Below are positions 42,311 through 51,406 of a DNA stretch of 64,000 bases, piece by piece. The translations under genes and the position numbers were made by a program. The notes under the pieces are model-generated. The model saw only the letters and a list, made by a program, of their open reading frames with translations. It did no database searches and had not been told where the DNA came from. This stretch comes from Steroidobacteraceae bacterium (GTDB taxonomy: Bacteria; Pseudomonadota; Gammaproteobacteria; Steroidobacterales; Steroidobacteraceae), in the NCBI GenBank assembly GCA_025451845.1, contig JANWJS010000009.1, positions 44,281 to 108,280 on the forward strand, written 5' to 3'. The first letter of the stretch is position 1, and each line of letters opens with the position of its first letter.

Positions 42311-43645
42311 TTAGCCGCTGCCGACGCTGAGGCCCGTCGGGGCTTGCGGCTGCTGCAGCGGCGACTGGCGCAACAAAATGATGCCGTCCCGGTCTTGCAG
42401 CGTCACGGAGGTCACGGTCTGTCCATTGTTGACTGACGGGTCCTGCGTCCCCTTGATCTTCACGAACGTTCCTCCGAGCTGCACCGTCTGCATGCCGTTG
42501 CCCTTCGGGTTCACCAACGCGATGCCGTTGGTGAAGTCTCGCCGCCACACACCCTTCTGCCACGCCGCAGTGGGCGGGGTGCTGCTCGCCGTGCCGAGAT
42601 TGGCGTTGAACTCATCGAACCAGACGACCCCGGTGTAGCCCTGGGAGCTGCTGGTGAAGCTGTAATACCCGTCGTTCATCAGGCACGAGGCGAGACCGTA
42701 GCGCATCGACTGGTAGTCGCTCGGGCTACCCCACTGATTGAAGATCGCGAGCTTCGGCGCGTTCATGGCGCCAAGGGTGGCGTTGTACTGGCTCATCATC
42801 GACTGCCAGCCGGCGTAGCCCTCGACGGAGTACGACTTGCCGATCAGCGCCTCCAGGATGCCGCCGTCGACCATGTCCTTATAGCCGGAGGGCAGCGATG
42901 AGCCGTCCTGGTACCAGGTGCCGACGTTACCGATCTGATACTTGCCCGGCATGAGCTGCCGTGCCAGGCTGAACCAGCGCTGGTAGCCCGCCTGCAACGC
43001 CGCGTCCGCTTTCGGATCGGTAGCCTGCAGTACGTCGCCATTGCGATACCAGTCCCCGGCAACCCGCGGCTGAGTGAACACGTTGTCCATGTATAGGCCG
43101 TCGGCGTGCGGGTTCGGACGGTAGTAATTGCTGACGAACCACTTGGTGATGTAGTCGATGGAGTCATCGCCCTGCGCGTCCTTCGGCGTGTAGGGAGTGT
43201 TGTTGATCGTCTGGCCGCCGTCGTTGAAGAAGGACGGAATCGTGATGGCATCCCTCGTGCTCGAGTACAGCCACCACTTCATGGAGTTCACCTGATTGAT
43301 CAGCGACGCATCGGCACTGCCGCTCGGATTCGTCGCGAGATCGTCGGAGTCGGTGTAGAGAAAGATCAGTGCGTTGGGGTTGATCGCCTTGATCCCCTGG
43401 ATCGCGCTGTCCATCGACTGGCCGCCCGGAGCCATGCCGGGGTAATAGCCGAGGACCATCACCGACTGTTTGGCGAGCTGGGATTGGTACGCCCCGTCGC
43501 TGTAATCGTACGGTCCGGCAATCTGCACGCCGCCGATGCGCGGAAAGGCCGGTGGCGTGAACGCCTGGGCTGCCGTGCAGACTGCGAGCGCGGCGGTGGC
43601 GGCCAGCGCAGCTGGCCCTTTACGAAACAAATTGTGCAACATCAT
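42311..43645 (-). CDS. Secreted putative glycoside hydrolase (GHL15-like)
   Basis: A 444-residue protein with a signal peptide (cut after 'CTAAQA', about residue 28). The mature part begins 'FTPPAFPRIGGVQIAGPYDY' and continues with 'VMVLGYYPGMAPGGQSMDSA', 'FLYTDSDDL', 'DGLYMDNVFTQPRVAGDWYR' and 'VWFDEFNANLG'. The Asp/Glu-bearing beta-strand ends fit a TIM-barrel hydrolase of the GHL15-like group; no substrate is known. The tail 'PLQQPQAPTGLSVGSG' looks like the first strand of an Fn3 domain cut short. The adjacent paired ATGs follow GGGGGAG closely. It may trim or release the EPS. A sigma-54-like promoter and TGTC-N10-GACG site lie upstream. Confidence 0.72.
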   Translation of the reverse strand: MMLHNLFRKGPAALAATAALAVCTAAQAFTPPAFPRIGGVQIAGPYDYSDGAYQSQLAKQSVMVLGYYPGMAPGGQSMDSAIQGIKAINPNALIFLYTDSDDLATNPSGSADASLINQVNSMKWWLYSSTRDAITIPSFFNDGGQTINNTPYTPKDAQGDDSIDYITKWFVSNYYRPNPHADGLYMDNVFTQPRVAGDWYRNGDVLQATDPKADAALQAGYQRWFSLARQLMPGKYQIGNVGTWYQDGSSLPSGYKDMVDGGILEALIGKSYSVEGYAGWQSMMSQYNATLGAMNAPKLAIFNQWGSPSDYQSMRYGLASCLMNDGYYSFTSSSQGYTGVVWFDEFNANLGTASSTPPTAAWQKGVWRRDFTNGIALVNPKGNGMQTVQLGGTFVKIKGTQDPSVNNGQTVTSVTLQDRDGIILLRQSPLQQPQAPTGLSVGSG

Positions 43646-43808
43646 CTCCCCCCGGAGATAAGACCAAAGGCTCGACGGCGTCGAGGTGCTGTTCGATGCA
43701 GCGGACAGACGGCGCGCACAAGCTTTTCGAGCCGTAACTGTTCTCGTGGTGCTCCGGGCGCGTGCGGGCGCCGCGGTTTCACTGCGGTTCGATGACCGCA
43801 TGCACGTC

Positions 43809-43824
43809 TGCAACGAGGAGCCCA
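43809..43824 (-). promoter_or_regulatory. Sigma-54-like promoter for the GHL15-like gene
   Basis: On the minus strand TGGGCTCCTCGTTGCA has GG and GC at the required -24/-12 spacing and a complete TTGCA, though the -24 box departs from TGGCAC. Predicted start is near 43798, about 150 bases before the gene. A TGTC-N10-GACG site is centred 92 bp upstream. Confidence 0.5.
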
Positions 43825-43906
43825 TCTGGGCAACCGGCGCCTATTGTTACGATGTTTGCCGTGGCGTCAATAGCAACGCATCGAAAAGTGCAAATTGGCT
43901 CGCGTT

Positions 43907-43924
43907 TGTCTGTGATCACAGACG
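43907..43924. promoter_or_regulatory. GlrR-like enhancer site TGTC-N10-GACG
   Basis: TGTCTGTGATCACAGACG matches the E. coli GlrR site TGTC-N10-GACA except for the last base. It contains a perfect 16-bp palindrome (43908-43923). It lies just after the stop of the methyltransferase gene and 92 bp from the sigma-54-like element at 43809-43824. Confidence 0.5.
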
Positions 43925-43934
43925 CCGCGCCGTC

Positions 43935-44822
43935 TCAGTTCGCCGACACGGCGGCGCGGCGAAAGACGAACTCGTTGCATCCGTGTCCGCGTCCGCAGGT
44001 CTTCAGCTTCAGAAGCGTGTAGCCGCGCGCCCGGTAAAAATCGAAGATCTCTTCGGGCTTGCTCACCTCGAAGGGATATCCGCCGATCCAGTCGATCTGA
44101 TCCCGCCACCAGCTCATGCCGCGGTTTCTGCCGTAGCTGCGGATCGCGGAGAAATACGCGAGCGGTCGTCCTCTGACGAGACTGACGAGGAATTTCCTGA
44201 GCTCCAGCGGCAGATAGACGAGCACGGCAAAGGGTCCCCGCAGGTAGGAAGGGAGCCTGTTGTAAAGCCGCTTCACCGTCGTCCAGCGTCTCGAGGCGCC
44301 TCCCTGGTCGTTGTAGAGCGAGAGGAAGAGCTTGCCTCCCTCCCCGACGTTGCCGTCCACGGACGCGAGCGCGGCCCACATGTCGCCCGTGTGATGCAGC
44401 ACGCCCCAGGAATAGACGATATCGAACCGGCCGAGGCTCGCGAGGAAGTCCTTATCGAGAGCCGATCCCGTGCATATCTGCCAGTCGCCGTCATCCTCGA
44501 AATAGCGCCGCTTGAGCTCGCGCGCGCACGCCACCGCGGCCGGATCGTAGTCGAAGGAGAGCACTCTCGCGCCGAGGCGCCTGGCGGCGAGCGAGAACAT
44601 GCCGCTGCCCGTGCCGATATCGAGGAAAGACTGGCCTACGAGACTCTCGGTCTCGAGCATCGCCTTGAGGCTCGCGACGGCCCGCTCGATCCGATCGTCG
44701 TCGAGCACCTGCAGATAGCGGCGCCAGTTGTCGCCGAAGGCAAAGCGCTCGCCGCGCGCAATCTCCTGCTGGTGCGTGCTTGCGAGCCTCGGAGCCGCCA
44801 TCGAAACGCGCCGGGTGCTCAT
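43935..44822 (-). CDS. Class I SAM-dependent methyltransferase
   Basis: A 295-residue methyltransferase. Motif I is 'QSFLDIGTGSGMFSLAARRL' near residues 62-82, followed by 'RVLSFDYDPAAVACARELKR', 'LASLGRFDIVYSWGVLHHTG' and 'VGEGGKLFLSLYNDQGGASR'. The C-terminal region 'QIDWIGGYPFEVSKPEEIFD' with 'RARGYTLLKLKTCGRGHGCN' is typical of methyltransferases found in O-antigen and EPS clusters. The acceptor is unknown. ATG 44822 is chosen; a TTG two codons upstream is in frame. Last gene of the five-gene minus-strand operon that starts with the priming transferase; 31 bp separate it from the polymerase gene. Confidence 0.83.
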   Translation of the reverse strand: MSTRRVSMAAPRLASTHQQEIARGERFAFGDNWRRYLQVLDDDRIERAVASLKAMLETESLVGQSFLDIGTGSGMFSLAARRLGARVLSFDYDPAAVACARELKRRYFEDDGDWQICTGSALDKDFLASLGRFDIVYSWGVLHHTGDMWAALASVDGNVGEGGKLFLSLYNDQGGASRRWTTVKRLYNRLPSYLRGPFAVLVYLPLELRKFLVSLVRGRPLAYFSAIRSYGRNRGMSWWRDQIDWIGGYPFEVSKPEEIFDFYRARGYTLLKLKTCGRGHGCNEFVFRRAAVSAN

Positions 44823-44853
44823 GTTCAAGGGAGCCTCACCTGTTGCAAGACGG

Positions 44854-46218
44854 TCACCGCCCGCCGCCGCTCACGGTGCGCGGGTCACGCGGCATGCGGG
44901 CGGCATTCGCGCCCACTCGAGTGCGCACGGTTACGGGCTTGAGCGGTATGCGCCGCGCGGACGTCAGCGTGCTCTTCTGCGACTTCTCGATGATGTCGGA
45001 CGCCGCCCGCATCGTCAGACCGACGTACACCCAGACATAACACCACGGCTTGTCGAGGTTGCCGAAGAAGAGACAAACCACGAGCCCGAGCATGCCGAAC
45101 ACGAACGCGATCATGTAGGGACGCAACGCTCCGCCCTCGGCCGCGATCGCCCGCGCGGCCGTCGTGATGGTCTGGTACTCGATGGTGATGAACGAGAAGA
45201 GCCCGATGAGGCCCAGTCCAAAGTACTGATCGAGGTAGTAGTTGTGCGTGACCAGGACGAACATCGTGTGGTAGACGTCCCAGCCGAACCCAGTGAGCAG
45301 TGTGAGCGGGTGGGACATCATGAGGGCGAGCGCATCCGCCCAGACGGTCGTGCGCCCGGATGAGGCAACGCTCATCGACATCGCCATCGACTGGTTGAAG
45401 AGGCGCTCGGCGAAGAGCTGTGCGAGACCCGGCATCAGGGCGGCAGCCACTGCCCCGGCGATCGCCACGCAGGTGAAGCCGATGACCGACCAGGCCATGA
45501 CCTTGGATGTGGGCAGATGCCGCCGGCAGAGCCAGACCGCGCCGGCGTAGCCGACCAGCAGACCGACGTAGGCCGAGCGCGATATGGTGAGAACGAGGAC
45601 GGCGAGTGAGGCGAGTGCGCCGGCGTACCAGAAGAGCCTGGCGGAGCCGCGGCTCGAGGTGGCTACGGCAACCATCATCGGCAGCAGGCAGACGATGAGC
45701 GCCCCCGAGTCGTTGGCGTTCCCGAACGCTCCGAACACACGGCCGGCCTCGACGCCGGCGCTGCCGACCGTGATGCCGAGATGCACCAGGCCCGCCAGGT
45801 CGGCCAGCGTCAGGATGTTGGCGATGCCCATGCAGGCGGCAAGGGTCTTCGTCAGCAGGAGGAAATCGCCCTCGCCTTCCGAGCCGTAGAAGTAGATGAA
45901 GAAAAAGAGCCCGGAGTCGATCAGCACCGACTTGAGCTCGATGCCCATCTGCATCGGGTTGTAACCCGGATAGTGGATCACCGTGACACAGGCGATCCAC
46001 GTCAGCACGGCATAGGTGATCCAGAGGATGAACGCCATGTTGATGATGGGCAGGCGCATGCGGAAGCGCCCCGTGAGCGCCATGCGGAAGATCAAACCGA
46101 GTGCGATCGGATAGAGCAGCGCGTTCTTGACGCTCAAGCCGGGCCCCAGGCTCATACCGAGCTGGAAGACATCGCTCGCGTAGAGGGTCAGGATGAGGCC
46201 GATGAAGAGGATGAGCAT
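44854..46218 (-). CDS. Wzy/O-antigen ligase-family EPS polymerase
   Basis: A 454-residue inner-membrane protein with about ten or more hydrophobic helices. A first pair lies in residues 1-20 and 30-48; a large periplasmic loop (around 270-330, 'SVASSGRTTVWADALALMMS', 'LLTGFGWDVYHTMFVLVTHN') carries 'THNYYLDQYFGLGLIGLFSF', the Wzy_C/O-antigen ligase signature with the conserved His. It would join lipid-linked repeat units into polymer at the periplasmic face. The C-terminal 45 residues after 'YVGLTMRAASDIIEKSQKST' are cytoplasmic and basic. It lies between flippase and methyltransferase, 3 bp after the flippase gene. Confidence 0.85.
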   Translation of the reverse strand: MLILFIGLILTLYASDVFQLGMSLGPGLSVKNALLYPIALGLIFRMALTGRFRMRLPIINMAFILWITYAVLTWIACVTVIHYPGYNPMQMGIELKSVLIDSGLFFFIYFYGSEGEGDFLLLTKTLAACMGIANILTLADLAGLVHLGITVGSAGVEAGRVFGAFGNANDSGALIVCLLPMMVAVATSSRGSARLFWYAGALASLAVLVLTISRSAYVGLLVGYAGAVWLCRRHLPTSKVMAWSVIGFTCVAIAGAVAAALMPGLAQLFAERLFNQSMAMSMSVASSGRTTVWADALALMMSHPLTLLTGFGWDVYHTMFVLVTHNYYLDQYFGLGLIGLFSFITIEYQTITTAARAIAAEGGALRPYMIAFVFGMLGLVVCLFFGNLDKPWCYVWVYVGLTMRAASDIIEKSQKSTLTSARRIPLKPVTVRTRVGANAARMPRDPRTVSGGGR

Positions 46219-46221
46219 GGC

Positions 46222-47685
46222 TCAGGCCTTGCGGCAGGGGGCGGTGAAAGCCGGTACGAGTCGTCTCGCCCAGGCGAGCAGCAGGTATGCCTCCGGCACC
46301 CGCAGCACGAGCAGCAGCAGCACGAAGGCCGCGAGATAAGCGGTCGCGCCGAGCACCATGCCACCCGGGCCGAACACCTGTGTCCAATCCGAGGTGAAGA
46401 GCACGCCCGCTGCGATCGCCGCCGCAACGGCCACTGTGCCCATGCTGCGCCACGGAATGAGCTCGCCGAGGCTCACTCCGTACCGGCGCACGGACGACCA
46501 GGCGAGCCACCCGACGTCCACGGCCATCCCGATCAGGACCGCCACCATGGCGCCGGCGACGCCGCCAACAGGAATCAGGATCGCCAGCATGATGCCGCAG
46601 GCGGCGAGCGAGGCCACGTTGCTCTCGACCAGCGGACGCGTCTGGTTGATCGCACGCAACGCCGGGGCGAAATCGAAGCACTCACGCGCCATGGCCAGCA
46701 TATAGATCTGCAGAATGATCGCGGCCGGGGCGTAGTTCCGGCCGAATACGGTCTCGATCAGAGGCCTGGCAAAGCGCTCGACGATGACCGCCACGGGAAA
46801 GAGCACGATGGCGTTGATGACGGTGGACCGCTTCCAGAGCGACAGCGACTCCGCGCGCGAGTCACGCTCGCGCCGGACCATTTCCGGCAGGACGACCGCG
46901 GAGACCGAGTTGCGCAGCGTCTCCACCACGGGCTCGCCGTACCTGCCGATGGTGTATTGCGCGAGCGCCACCGCTCCGAGAGCCTTCGCGACCACCAGGC
47001 TGCTCAAGTTGCGGCTCAGCATCGCGAGCATCGAGGCCGTGCCGGAGGGCAGGCAATACCGCAGCTGCTCGCGCCACGGCTCCCGCAGCGGCGGCTCGGC
47101 CGCGCTGCGGTCCGCGGCGATCGCGATGACCGCCGCCACCAGCACGCGCAGCGCCTCCAGCGCGATGAGCGCCCAGATGATCGTGCGCACATCGTGCGTC
47201 AGCGCCGCGGTCACGATCGCAACGAGGACGCGTGCGGCGAGACGAACGGACGTGTAGGCGAAGATCAGCAGGGGACGATCGGTTGCCACCCAGAAGTAAT
47301 CCCAGAAATCGAGATTGGCAAGGAACAGGCTATAGAGGCAAATGGGCAGCAGCAGCGGTCCGACGATGCGACCGCCGGTGGCGAGATCCAACGCGGCGAG
47401 GCCCCCGACGGCGATCACGCTGCTGCAAGCGATCAGCACGATGGTCTGCCGGACGATGCGCCAACGACTCGCCGGATTGGCCGGAATGCAGTAGAGAAGG
47501 CTGTCGCCGATCGAGAAGAGCGCGATCGACTGCAGCACCGAAGCGTAGAGCAGAAACTCACGGTAGTAGCCGAACTGCTCGACGGTGAGCAGGCGCACCA
47601 GGATGACGGGACTGATCAGCATCAGTCCGTAGTTGGCGAGACGCGCTAGCGTCAGGATCGCAGCTCGATTGCCCACGCCCGCCAT
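46222..47685 (-). CDS. Wzx-type polysaccharide flippase
   Basis: A 487-residue inner-membrane protein of the MOP/polysaccharide transporter family with roughly 12-14 hydrophobic helices. The N-terminus 'AAILTLARLANYGLMLISPV' and 'LTVEQFGYYREFLLYASVLQ' are typical of the Wzx/PST first two helices, and 'GRYGEPVVETLRNSVSAVVL' matches the helix 7-8 region. It moves undecaprenyl-linked repeat units from cytoplasm to periplasm for Wzy. No ribosome binding site stands out; it lies 4 bp after the GT39-like gene and 3 bp before the polymerase gene, so translation is probably coupled. Confidence 0.87.
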   Translation of the reverse strand: MAGVGNRAAILTLARLANYGLMLISPVILVRLLTVEQFGYYREFLLYASVLQSIALFSIGDSLLYCIPANPASRWRIVRQTIVLIACSSVIAVGGLAALDLATGGRIVGPLLLPICLYSLFLANLDFWDYFWVATDRPLLIFAYTSVRLAARVLVAIVTAALTHDVRTIIWALIALEALRVLVAAVIAIAADRSAAEPPLREPWREQLRYCLPSGTASMLAMLSRNLSSLVVAKALGAVALAQYTIGRYGEPVVETLRNSVSAVVLPEMVRRERDSRAESLSLWKRSTVINAIVLFPVAVIVERFARPLIETVFGRNYAPAAIILQIYMLAMARECFDFAPALRAINQTRPLVESNVASLAACGIMLAILIPVGGVAGAMVAVLIGMAVDVGWLAWSSVRRYGVSLGELIPWRSMGTVAVAAAIAAGVLFTSDWTQVFGPGGMVLGATAYLAAFVLLLLVLRVPEAYLLLAWARRLVPAFTAPCRKA

Positions 47686-47689
47686 GCGC

Positions 47690-49651
47690 TCACCTTTGCC
47701 CGTGCGCAGGAGGAGGCGCTGCCGCCGTCAGCGGGTGGCTCGGTGCGTCGACTTTCCACACATCCGTGCGCCCATCGCGGCCGACGTAGATCAGGTGGAA
47801 CGTCGGCGATTGCAGCTCCTGCGCGATGCCCAGTCCGCGCATGAGCCTGCGGTCATCCTGCTCGTTCTCGCCGCTGCCGATCACGTAGATCGCGCCGCGA
47901 TCCCGGCTGTCCACCAGCCGCTGCAGCTGCCGCCCGGTGCCGATGAGTGGCGTGTTGGTGTACTCATCGACCCACCTGCCGGCAACCTCGTGCATGAATT
48001 CCGCCGCCACCTCCTGATTCATCAGCCAATAGTCGACGTGTCCCAGATAATAGGTCTGCATCAGCGGGTCCTCGGCCACGATGACGTCGCCGGCCTTCGG
48101 ATGCAGCGACGCGACGAACTGCGCCGCTCCCTTGTGATCCGGATTGCGGGCATACGTCGGATCGACTGCCGCCTGCAGTCTCCCCGGGTCGATGACCAGG
48201 AGCGCGAGGATCGCGGCGGCCACCGCGCCTGCCCATGCGGGCTGATTCGCGGGCCGCGAGAGCCGCCGGGCCGCCCACTGGAGGCTCGCAAACGCCGCGA
48301 CGAGAAGCGGCATGATCTGCGCCTCCACGTAGCGCGGCGGAACATCCCAGCGCAGACACCCGATCTGCAGCAGCGGGATCCAAACCCCAAGCGCAAAGAG
48401 CAGCACGTGGTCCGGCACGCGCTGCCGGTGGGCGAGCTGCCAGAGCCCGGCGATGACACCCCCACTGGCGGCCAGTATCAGCACCAGCGAGAAGTGCGAC
48501 AGAGCCATGAACGGCCGCACGCTCGGCCAGCCGAGCAGCAGCCCCAGGATCTGCGGCAGGGTCCCCGCATGGTGATCCCACAGGTAGCCGACCTGCGCCA
48601 GCGCGAGCAGCGCGCAAACGCCCAGGTAGAGCGCAAGCCGGCCCCAGGGCAGCTCGCCGTCGCGCCGCGCCAGGACCCCCGCCGCCACGATGAGCAGCAG
48701 ACCCAAGTGATCCAGCCGCGAGACCTGTGCCACCAGGCTCAGTGCCAGCAGCGCGACCGGCAACAGTCCCCTCGCCCGGATCACGAGCCACGCGAGCGCC
48801 ACGGCCGGCAGCGCTGCCAGCAGCGGCCAGAGTCCATGAAACGGCGGCGCGTGGGGGGCGCGCGGCGCATTCGTTACGGCCGATGCGATCGCGTCCTCCA
48901 TGTGATGCGGATATTCGGCCGCGATCCAGTGGTTGAGTGCGAGGTATTCCCCGGCGATGACCGCAAACGCCACCGCACCCAGCCAGAGCAGCCGCATTTG
49001 GACTTGCGGCTTGCAGCGGTCGCCGCTGACGAGGCCCGGCAGGAAGCACAGCCAGGCGGCGAAGATCGACAGCGTATGAAACTGCAGGCTCACGGCCATC
49101 TCGATGACAGCCGCGACCAGGTAAGCGCTACGGCCGGTGCGCTCCCACGCGAATAACAACGCCATGAAGCCGGTGACGCCCGTGACCAGGAACACGTACA
49201 TCCGCGCCGTCTGCGCATCGGCAATGAACGCCGGAAGGAGCGCGACGGTGGCGGTGAGTGCCAGATTCCAGCGGGCCTCGAGGAAGCGCCGGCCGGCGAT
49301 CCAGGTGAGCGGAATCAGCAGCACGCCGCAGAGCGCCGACGGCAAGCGCCAGGCCCACTCGCTCAGTCCGAAAGCGCGAGCCGACTCCGCCATGAGGTAA
49401 AGCTGCGCGATCGCCCGCGGATAGAGAAATCCGCTTGGCATCTCCGGCGTGCCATAGCGCAGCAGGTGCAGCGCCGGCAGAACCATCGTCTTCTCATCAC
49501 CATGCAGGCCGACGTTGCCGAGTCCCCAGAAGCGCGCGACCACGCCCGCCGCCACGATGAGCGCCAGGAGCGCGAGCGTCCGCCCTCCGGCGCGCGCGCG
49601 CGGATCGGTATCCTCGAAAAGCGAGGCAGCCCCCTGCAGCCAGGCCGACAT
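47690..49651 (-). CDS. GT39/ArnT-like membrane glycosyltransferase
   Basis: A 653-residue GT-C fold protein with about 11-13 membrane helices. The first periplasmic loop has 'GLGNVGLHGDEKTMVLPALH' near residues 44-63, where Asp-Glu matches the conserved acidic motif of GT39 enzymes. 'RYVEAQIMPLLVAAFASLQW' and a soluble C-terminal domain (about 500-653, 'FVASLHPKAGDVIVAEDPLM') follow. GT-C enzymes use polyprenyl-phosphate sugars on the periplasmic side, fitting the two DPM1/ArnC-like GT2 proteins of the export operon as donors. The acceptor (repeat unit, polymer or lipid) is unknown. It starts directly after the stop of the priming transferase gene with no spacer. Confidence 0.8.
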   Translation of the reverse strand: MSAWLQGAASLFEDTDPRARAGGRTLALLALIVAAGVVARFWGLGNVGLHGDEKTMVLPALHLLRYGTPEMPSGFLYPRAIAQLYLMAESARAFGLSEWAWRLPSALCGVLLIPLTWIAGRRFLEARWNLALTATVALLPAFIADAQTARMYVFLVTGVTGFMALLFAWERTGRSAYLVAAVIEMAVSLQFHTLSIFAAWLCFLPGLVSGDRCKPQVQMRLLWLGAVAFAVIAGEYLALNHWIAAEYPHHMEDAIASAVTNAPRAPHAPPFHGLWPLLAALPAVALAWLVIRARGLLPVALLALSLVAQVSRLDHLGLLLIVAAGVLARRDGELPWGRLALYLGVCALLALAQVGYLWDHHAGTLPQILGLLLGWPSVRPFMALSHFSLVLILAASGGVIAGLWQLAHRQRVPDHVLLFALGVWIPLLQIGCLRWDVPPRYVEAQIMPLLVAAFASLQWAARRLSRPANQPAWAGAVAAAILALLVIDPGRLQAAVDPTYARNPDHKGAAQFVASLHPKAGDVIVAEDPLMQTYYLGHVDYWLMNQEVAAEFMHEVAGRWVDEYTNTPLIGTGRQLQRLVDSRDRGAIYVIGSGENEQDDRRLMRGLGIAQELQSPTFHLIYVGRDGRTDVWKVDAPSHPLTAAAPPPAHGQR

Positions 49652-51073
49652 TCAATACGCCTTCTCGTCCCGCAGCAGCCGCACGGCCGTGAGCAGGAGG
49701 ATCTTGAGGTCCAGCAGCGGCGTCCAGCGCCTGAGATACTCGAGGTCGTAGTTGACGCGCGCCTGCATCTCCTCGATGCGCGAGGTCTCGCCGCGGCAGC
49801 CGTTGACCTGCGCGAGCCCCGTCATGCCCGGCGGCACTTTATGGCGGACCATATATCCCTTGATGAGCTTGCGGTATTCCTCGTTGTGCGCCACGGCGTG
49901 CGGCCGCGGCCCCACCAGGCTCATGCGTCCCTGCAGCACATTGAAGAGCTGCGGCAGCTCATCCAGCGAGTAGCGGCGCATGAATTTTCCCACGCGCGTG
50001 ATCCGCGGATCGTGCTTGCGCGCCTGGACGATTTGCGCTCCATCCTCCACAACGCTCATGGTGCGGAACTTCCAGATATTGATCTCCCGCCCATCGAGCC
50101 CGTAGCGGCGCTGCGAGAAGATGACCGGGCCCGGCGAGGAAAGCCGCACCATCAGCGCGAGTGCGAGCATCAGCGGGAAGATGATGACCAGGATCGAGGC
50201 GGCGAGCGCGATGTCGGAGATGCGCTTGACCACCCCGCGATAGCCGCAGAACGGAGTCTCGCAGAGCGCAACCACAGGAATACCGAAGAGCTCGCCGCTG
50301 CGCGCCTGGATGAGATCGAAGGCAAAGATATCGGGCACGTAGTAGATCGATGCGGTGGTGTCACGCAGCTCATCCAGCAACTGCATGACGCGCTGGATGT
50401 GGCGTACCGGCAATGCGACGAAGACTACGTCGACTCCGCGCCTCTTGACGTAGGACGTCAGGTCGTGAAGGTGCCCGAGGAGCCGAGCGCGTCCCACCGA
50501 AACGCCCAGCCGGTCGGCGCTGCGGTCGTCGAAGAATCCCTCGGCCCGCAGACCCGTCATATCCTGGCTTTCGGCGATACGCCGTGCGAGCGCCTGGCTG
50601 ACGTCGTTGTAGCCCGCGAACGCCACGCGCCGCACGGTGGACCTCTCGAACATCAGACGCCGTTTGAGCTCCTGCAGGAAGAGGAGCACCAGAATGATGA
50701 GCACCGGTGTCGCAATGATCCAGCACACGACCACCTTGCGCGAAAAGTCCCCCGAGTACTTGGTGATGAAGCCTATGGCCAGCAGAACGCCGACCATCAC
50801 CATCCACCGCACGACCACCCGTGCGGCAATCGGCAGTGTCGGCGAGAGGAGCTGCGGCGCGCCGTACGATTGCGCTCGCGGCGGCGGAAGCAGGAAAGAG
50901 AACGTCGCCACCAGGAAGGCCAGACCGACGTAGAAGCCCTTGAAATGCGCGTCGTAGACGATGCACAGGAAATACAGCAGGCCCACTGCGATGGCCGGCG
51001 GGGCTATGCCTTCGAGCAGCGCCAGAAGGGCTATCGAGAAGCTTCTTGTGAACGATAGTGCTTCGCTGGTCAT
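49652..51073 (-). CDS. Undecaprenyl-phosphate sugar phosphotransferase (GumD/WcaJ type)
   Basis: A 473-residue priming enzyme. Membrane helices lie near residues 12-60 and 80-135; a Rossmann-like CoA-binding domain ('RRVAFAGYNDVSQALARRIA') is in the middle; after 'GVVKRISDIALAASILVIIF' comes the catalytic bacterial sugar transferase domain with 'GPVIFSQRRYGLDGREINIW', 'KFRTM', 'RRYSLDELPQLFNVLQGRMS' and 'LVGPRPHAVAHNEEYR'. It transfers a hexose-1-phosphate, probably glucose, to undecaprenyl phosphate, starting the EPS repeat. It is the first gene of the operon with GT39, Wzx, Wzy and a methyltransferase. A near-consensus sigma-54 element at 51118-51133 would start transcription about 35 bases upstream. 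Confidence 0.92.
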   Translation of the reverse strand: MTSEALSFTRSFSIALLALLEGIAPPAIAVGLLYFLCIVYDAHFKGFYVGLAFLVATFSFLLPPPRAQSYGAPQLLSPTLPIAARVVVRWMVMVGVLLAIGFITKYSGDFSRKVVVCWIIATPVLIILVLLFLQELKRRLMFERSTVRRVAFAGYNDVSQALARRIAESQDMTGLRAEGFFDDRSADRLGVSVGRARLLGHLHDLTSYVKRRGVDVVFVALPVRHIQRVMQLLDELRDTTASIYYVPDIFAFDLIQARSGELFGIPVVALCETPFCGYRGVVKRISDIALAASILVIIFPLMLALALMVRLSSPGPVIFSQRRYGLDGREINIWKFRTMSVVEDGAQIVQARKHDPRITRVGKFMRRYSLDELPQLFNVLQGRMSLVGPRPHAVAHNEEYRKLIKGYMVRHKVPPGMTGLAQVNGCRGETSRIEEMQARVNYDLEYLRRWTPLLDLKILLLTAVRLLRDEKAY

Positions 51074-51117
51074 CCGTTGTGAGCCTCACGGCGAGGCCTC
51101 ATCAGCCCCCCGGCGCA

Positions 51118-51133
51118 TCCAACAAGCAAGCCA
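51118..51133 (-). promoter_or_regulatory. Near-consensus sigma-54 element for the priming transferase operon
   Basis: On the minus strand TGGCTTGCTTGTTGGA matches the frame TGGCAC-N5-TTGCA with correct spacing, but the -12 doublet reads GG rather than GC, a real weakness. It would start transcription near 51107, some 35 bases before the ATG. A TGTC-N10-GACG site is centred 102 bp upstream. Confidence 0.4.
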
Positions 51134-51225
51134 CGCTCCCAGTCTTTGCCTCCACAATAGGGCCGCGGACGCCGCCGCCGCGCGTTGCGCCGAGCAGTTT
51201 CTACGTTGACGTCATGTGACCGTCC

Positions 51226-51243
51226 TGTCGGCCATCCGCGACG
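51226..51243. promoter_or_regulatory. GlrR-like enhancer site TGTC-N10-GACG
   Basis: TGTCGGCCATCCGCGACG differs from the E. coli GlrR site TGTC-N10-GACA only in the last base. It is centred 102 bp from the leftward sigma-54-like element and about 173 bp from the rightward one, so it could serve either promoter. Confidence 0.5.
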
Positions 51244-51304
51244 AGCAATTTCTCTCTAACATTCAGACATTTAGTCAAATCGCCGCGCTGAAGCAGACGC
51301 CGAC

Positions 51305-51322
51305 TGTCTGCCCTGCCCGACG
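51305..51322. promoter_or_regulatory. GlrR-like enhancer site TGTC-N10-GACG
   Basis: TGTCTGCCCTGCCCGACG has the same pattern as the site at 51226-51243. It is centred 94 bp upstream of the strong rightward sigma-54 promoter at 51407-51422, nearly the same distance as the site before the GHL15-like gene. Confidence 0.5.
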
Positions 51323-51406
51323 CGATCGGGAGGTGCCGGTCCTGCCCTGCTTGCGCTTGCGCCGATAAACGTCGTCGCAGCCCCCGCATGCGGCACTTAA
51401 CGTGCC

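Larger units (their letters stand above)
51074..51406. other. Shared regulatory region between EPS operon and riboswitch gene
   Basis: No gene is evident. The region holds a sigma-54-like element facing the priming transferase gene (51118-51133), two TGTC-N10-GACG sites (51226-51243 and 51305-51322), and a short tandem ACATTCAG/ACATTTAG at 51260-51275. The next sigma-54 promoter, facing right, begins at 51407. Confidence 0.6.

Noticed and set aside
43908..43923. TGTGATCACA as a CRP/Clp site
   Set aside because: CRP sites need six bases between TGTGA and TCACA; here the halves touch. The TGTC-N10-GACG reading fits better.
45781..47649. Very long open frame on the plus strand opposite the flippase and polymerase genes
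   Set aside because: Composition is dominated by Arg, His, Gln and Asp, no domain is recognisable, and the opposite strand carries clear membrane proteins; a typical high-GC antisense artefact.
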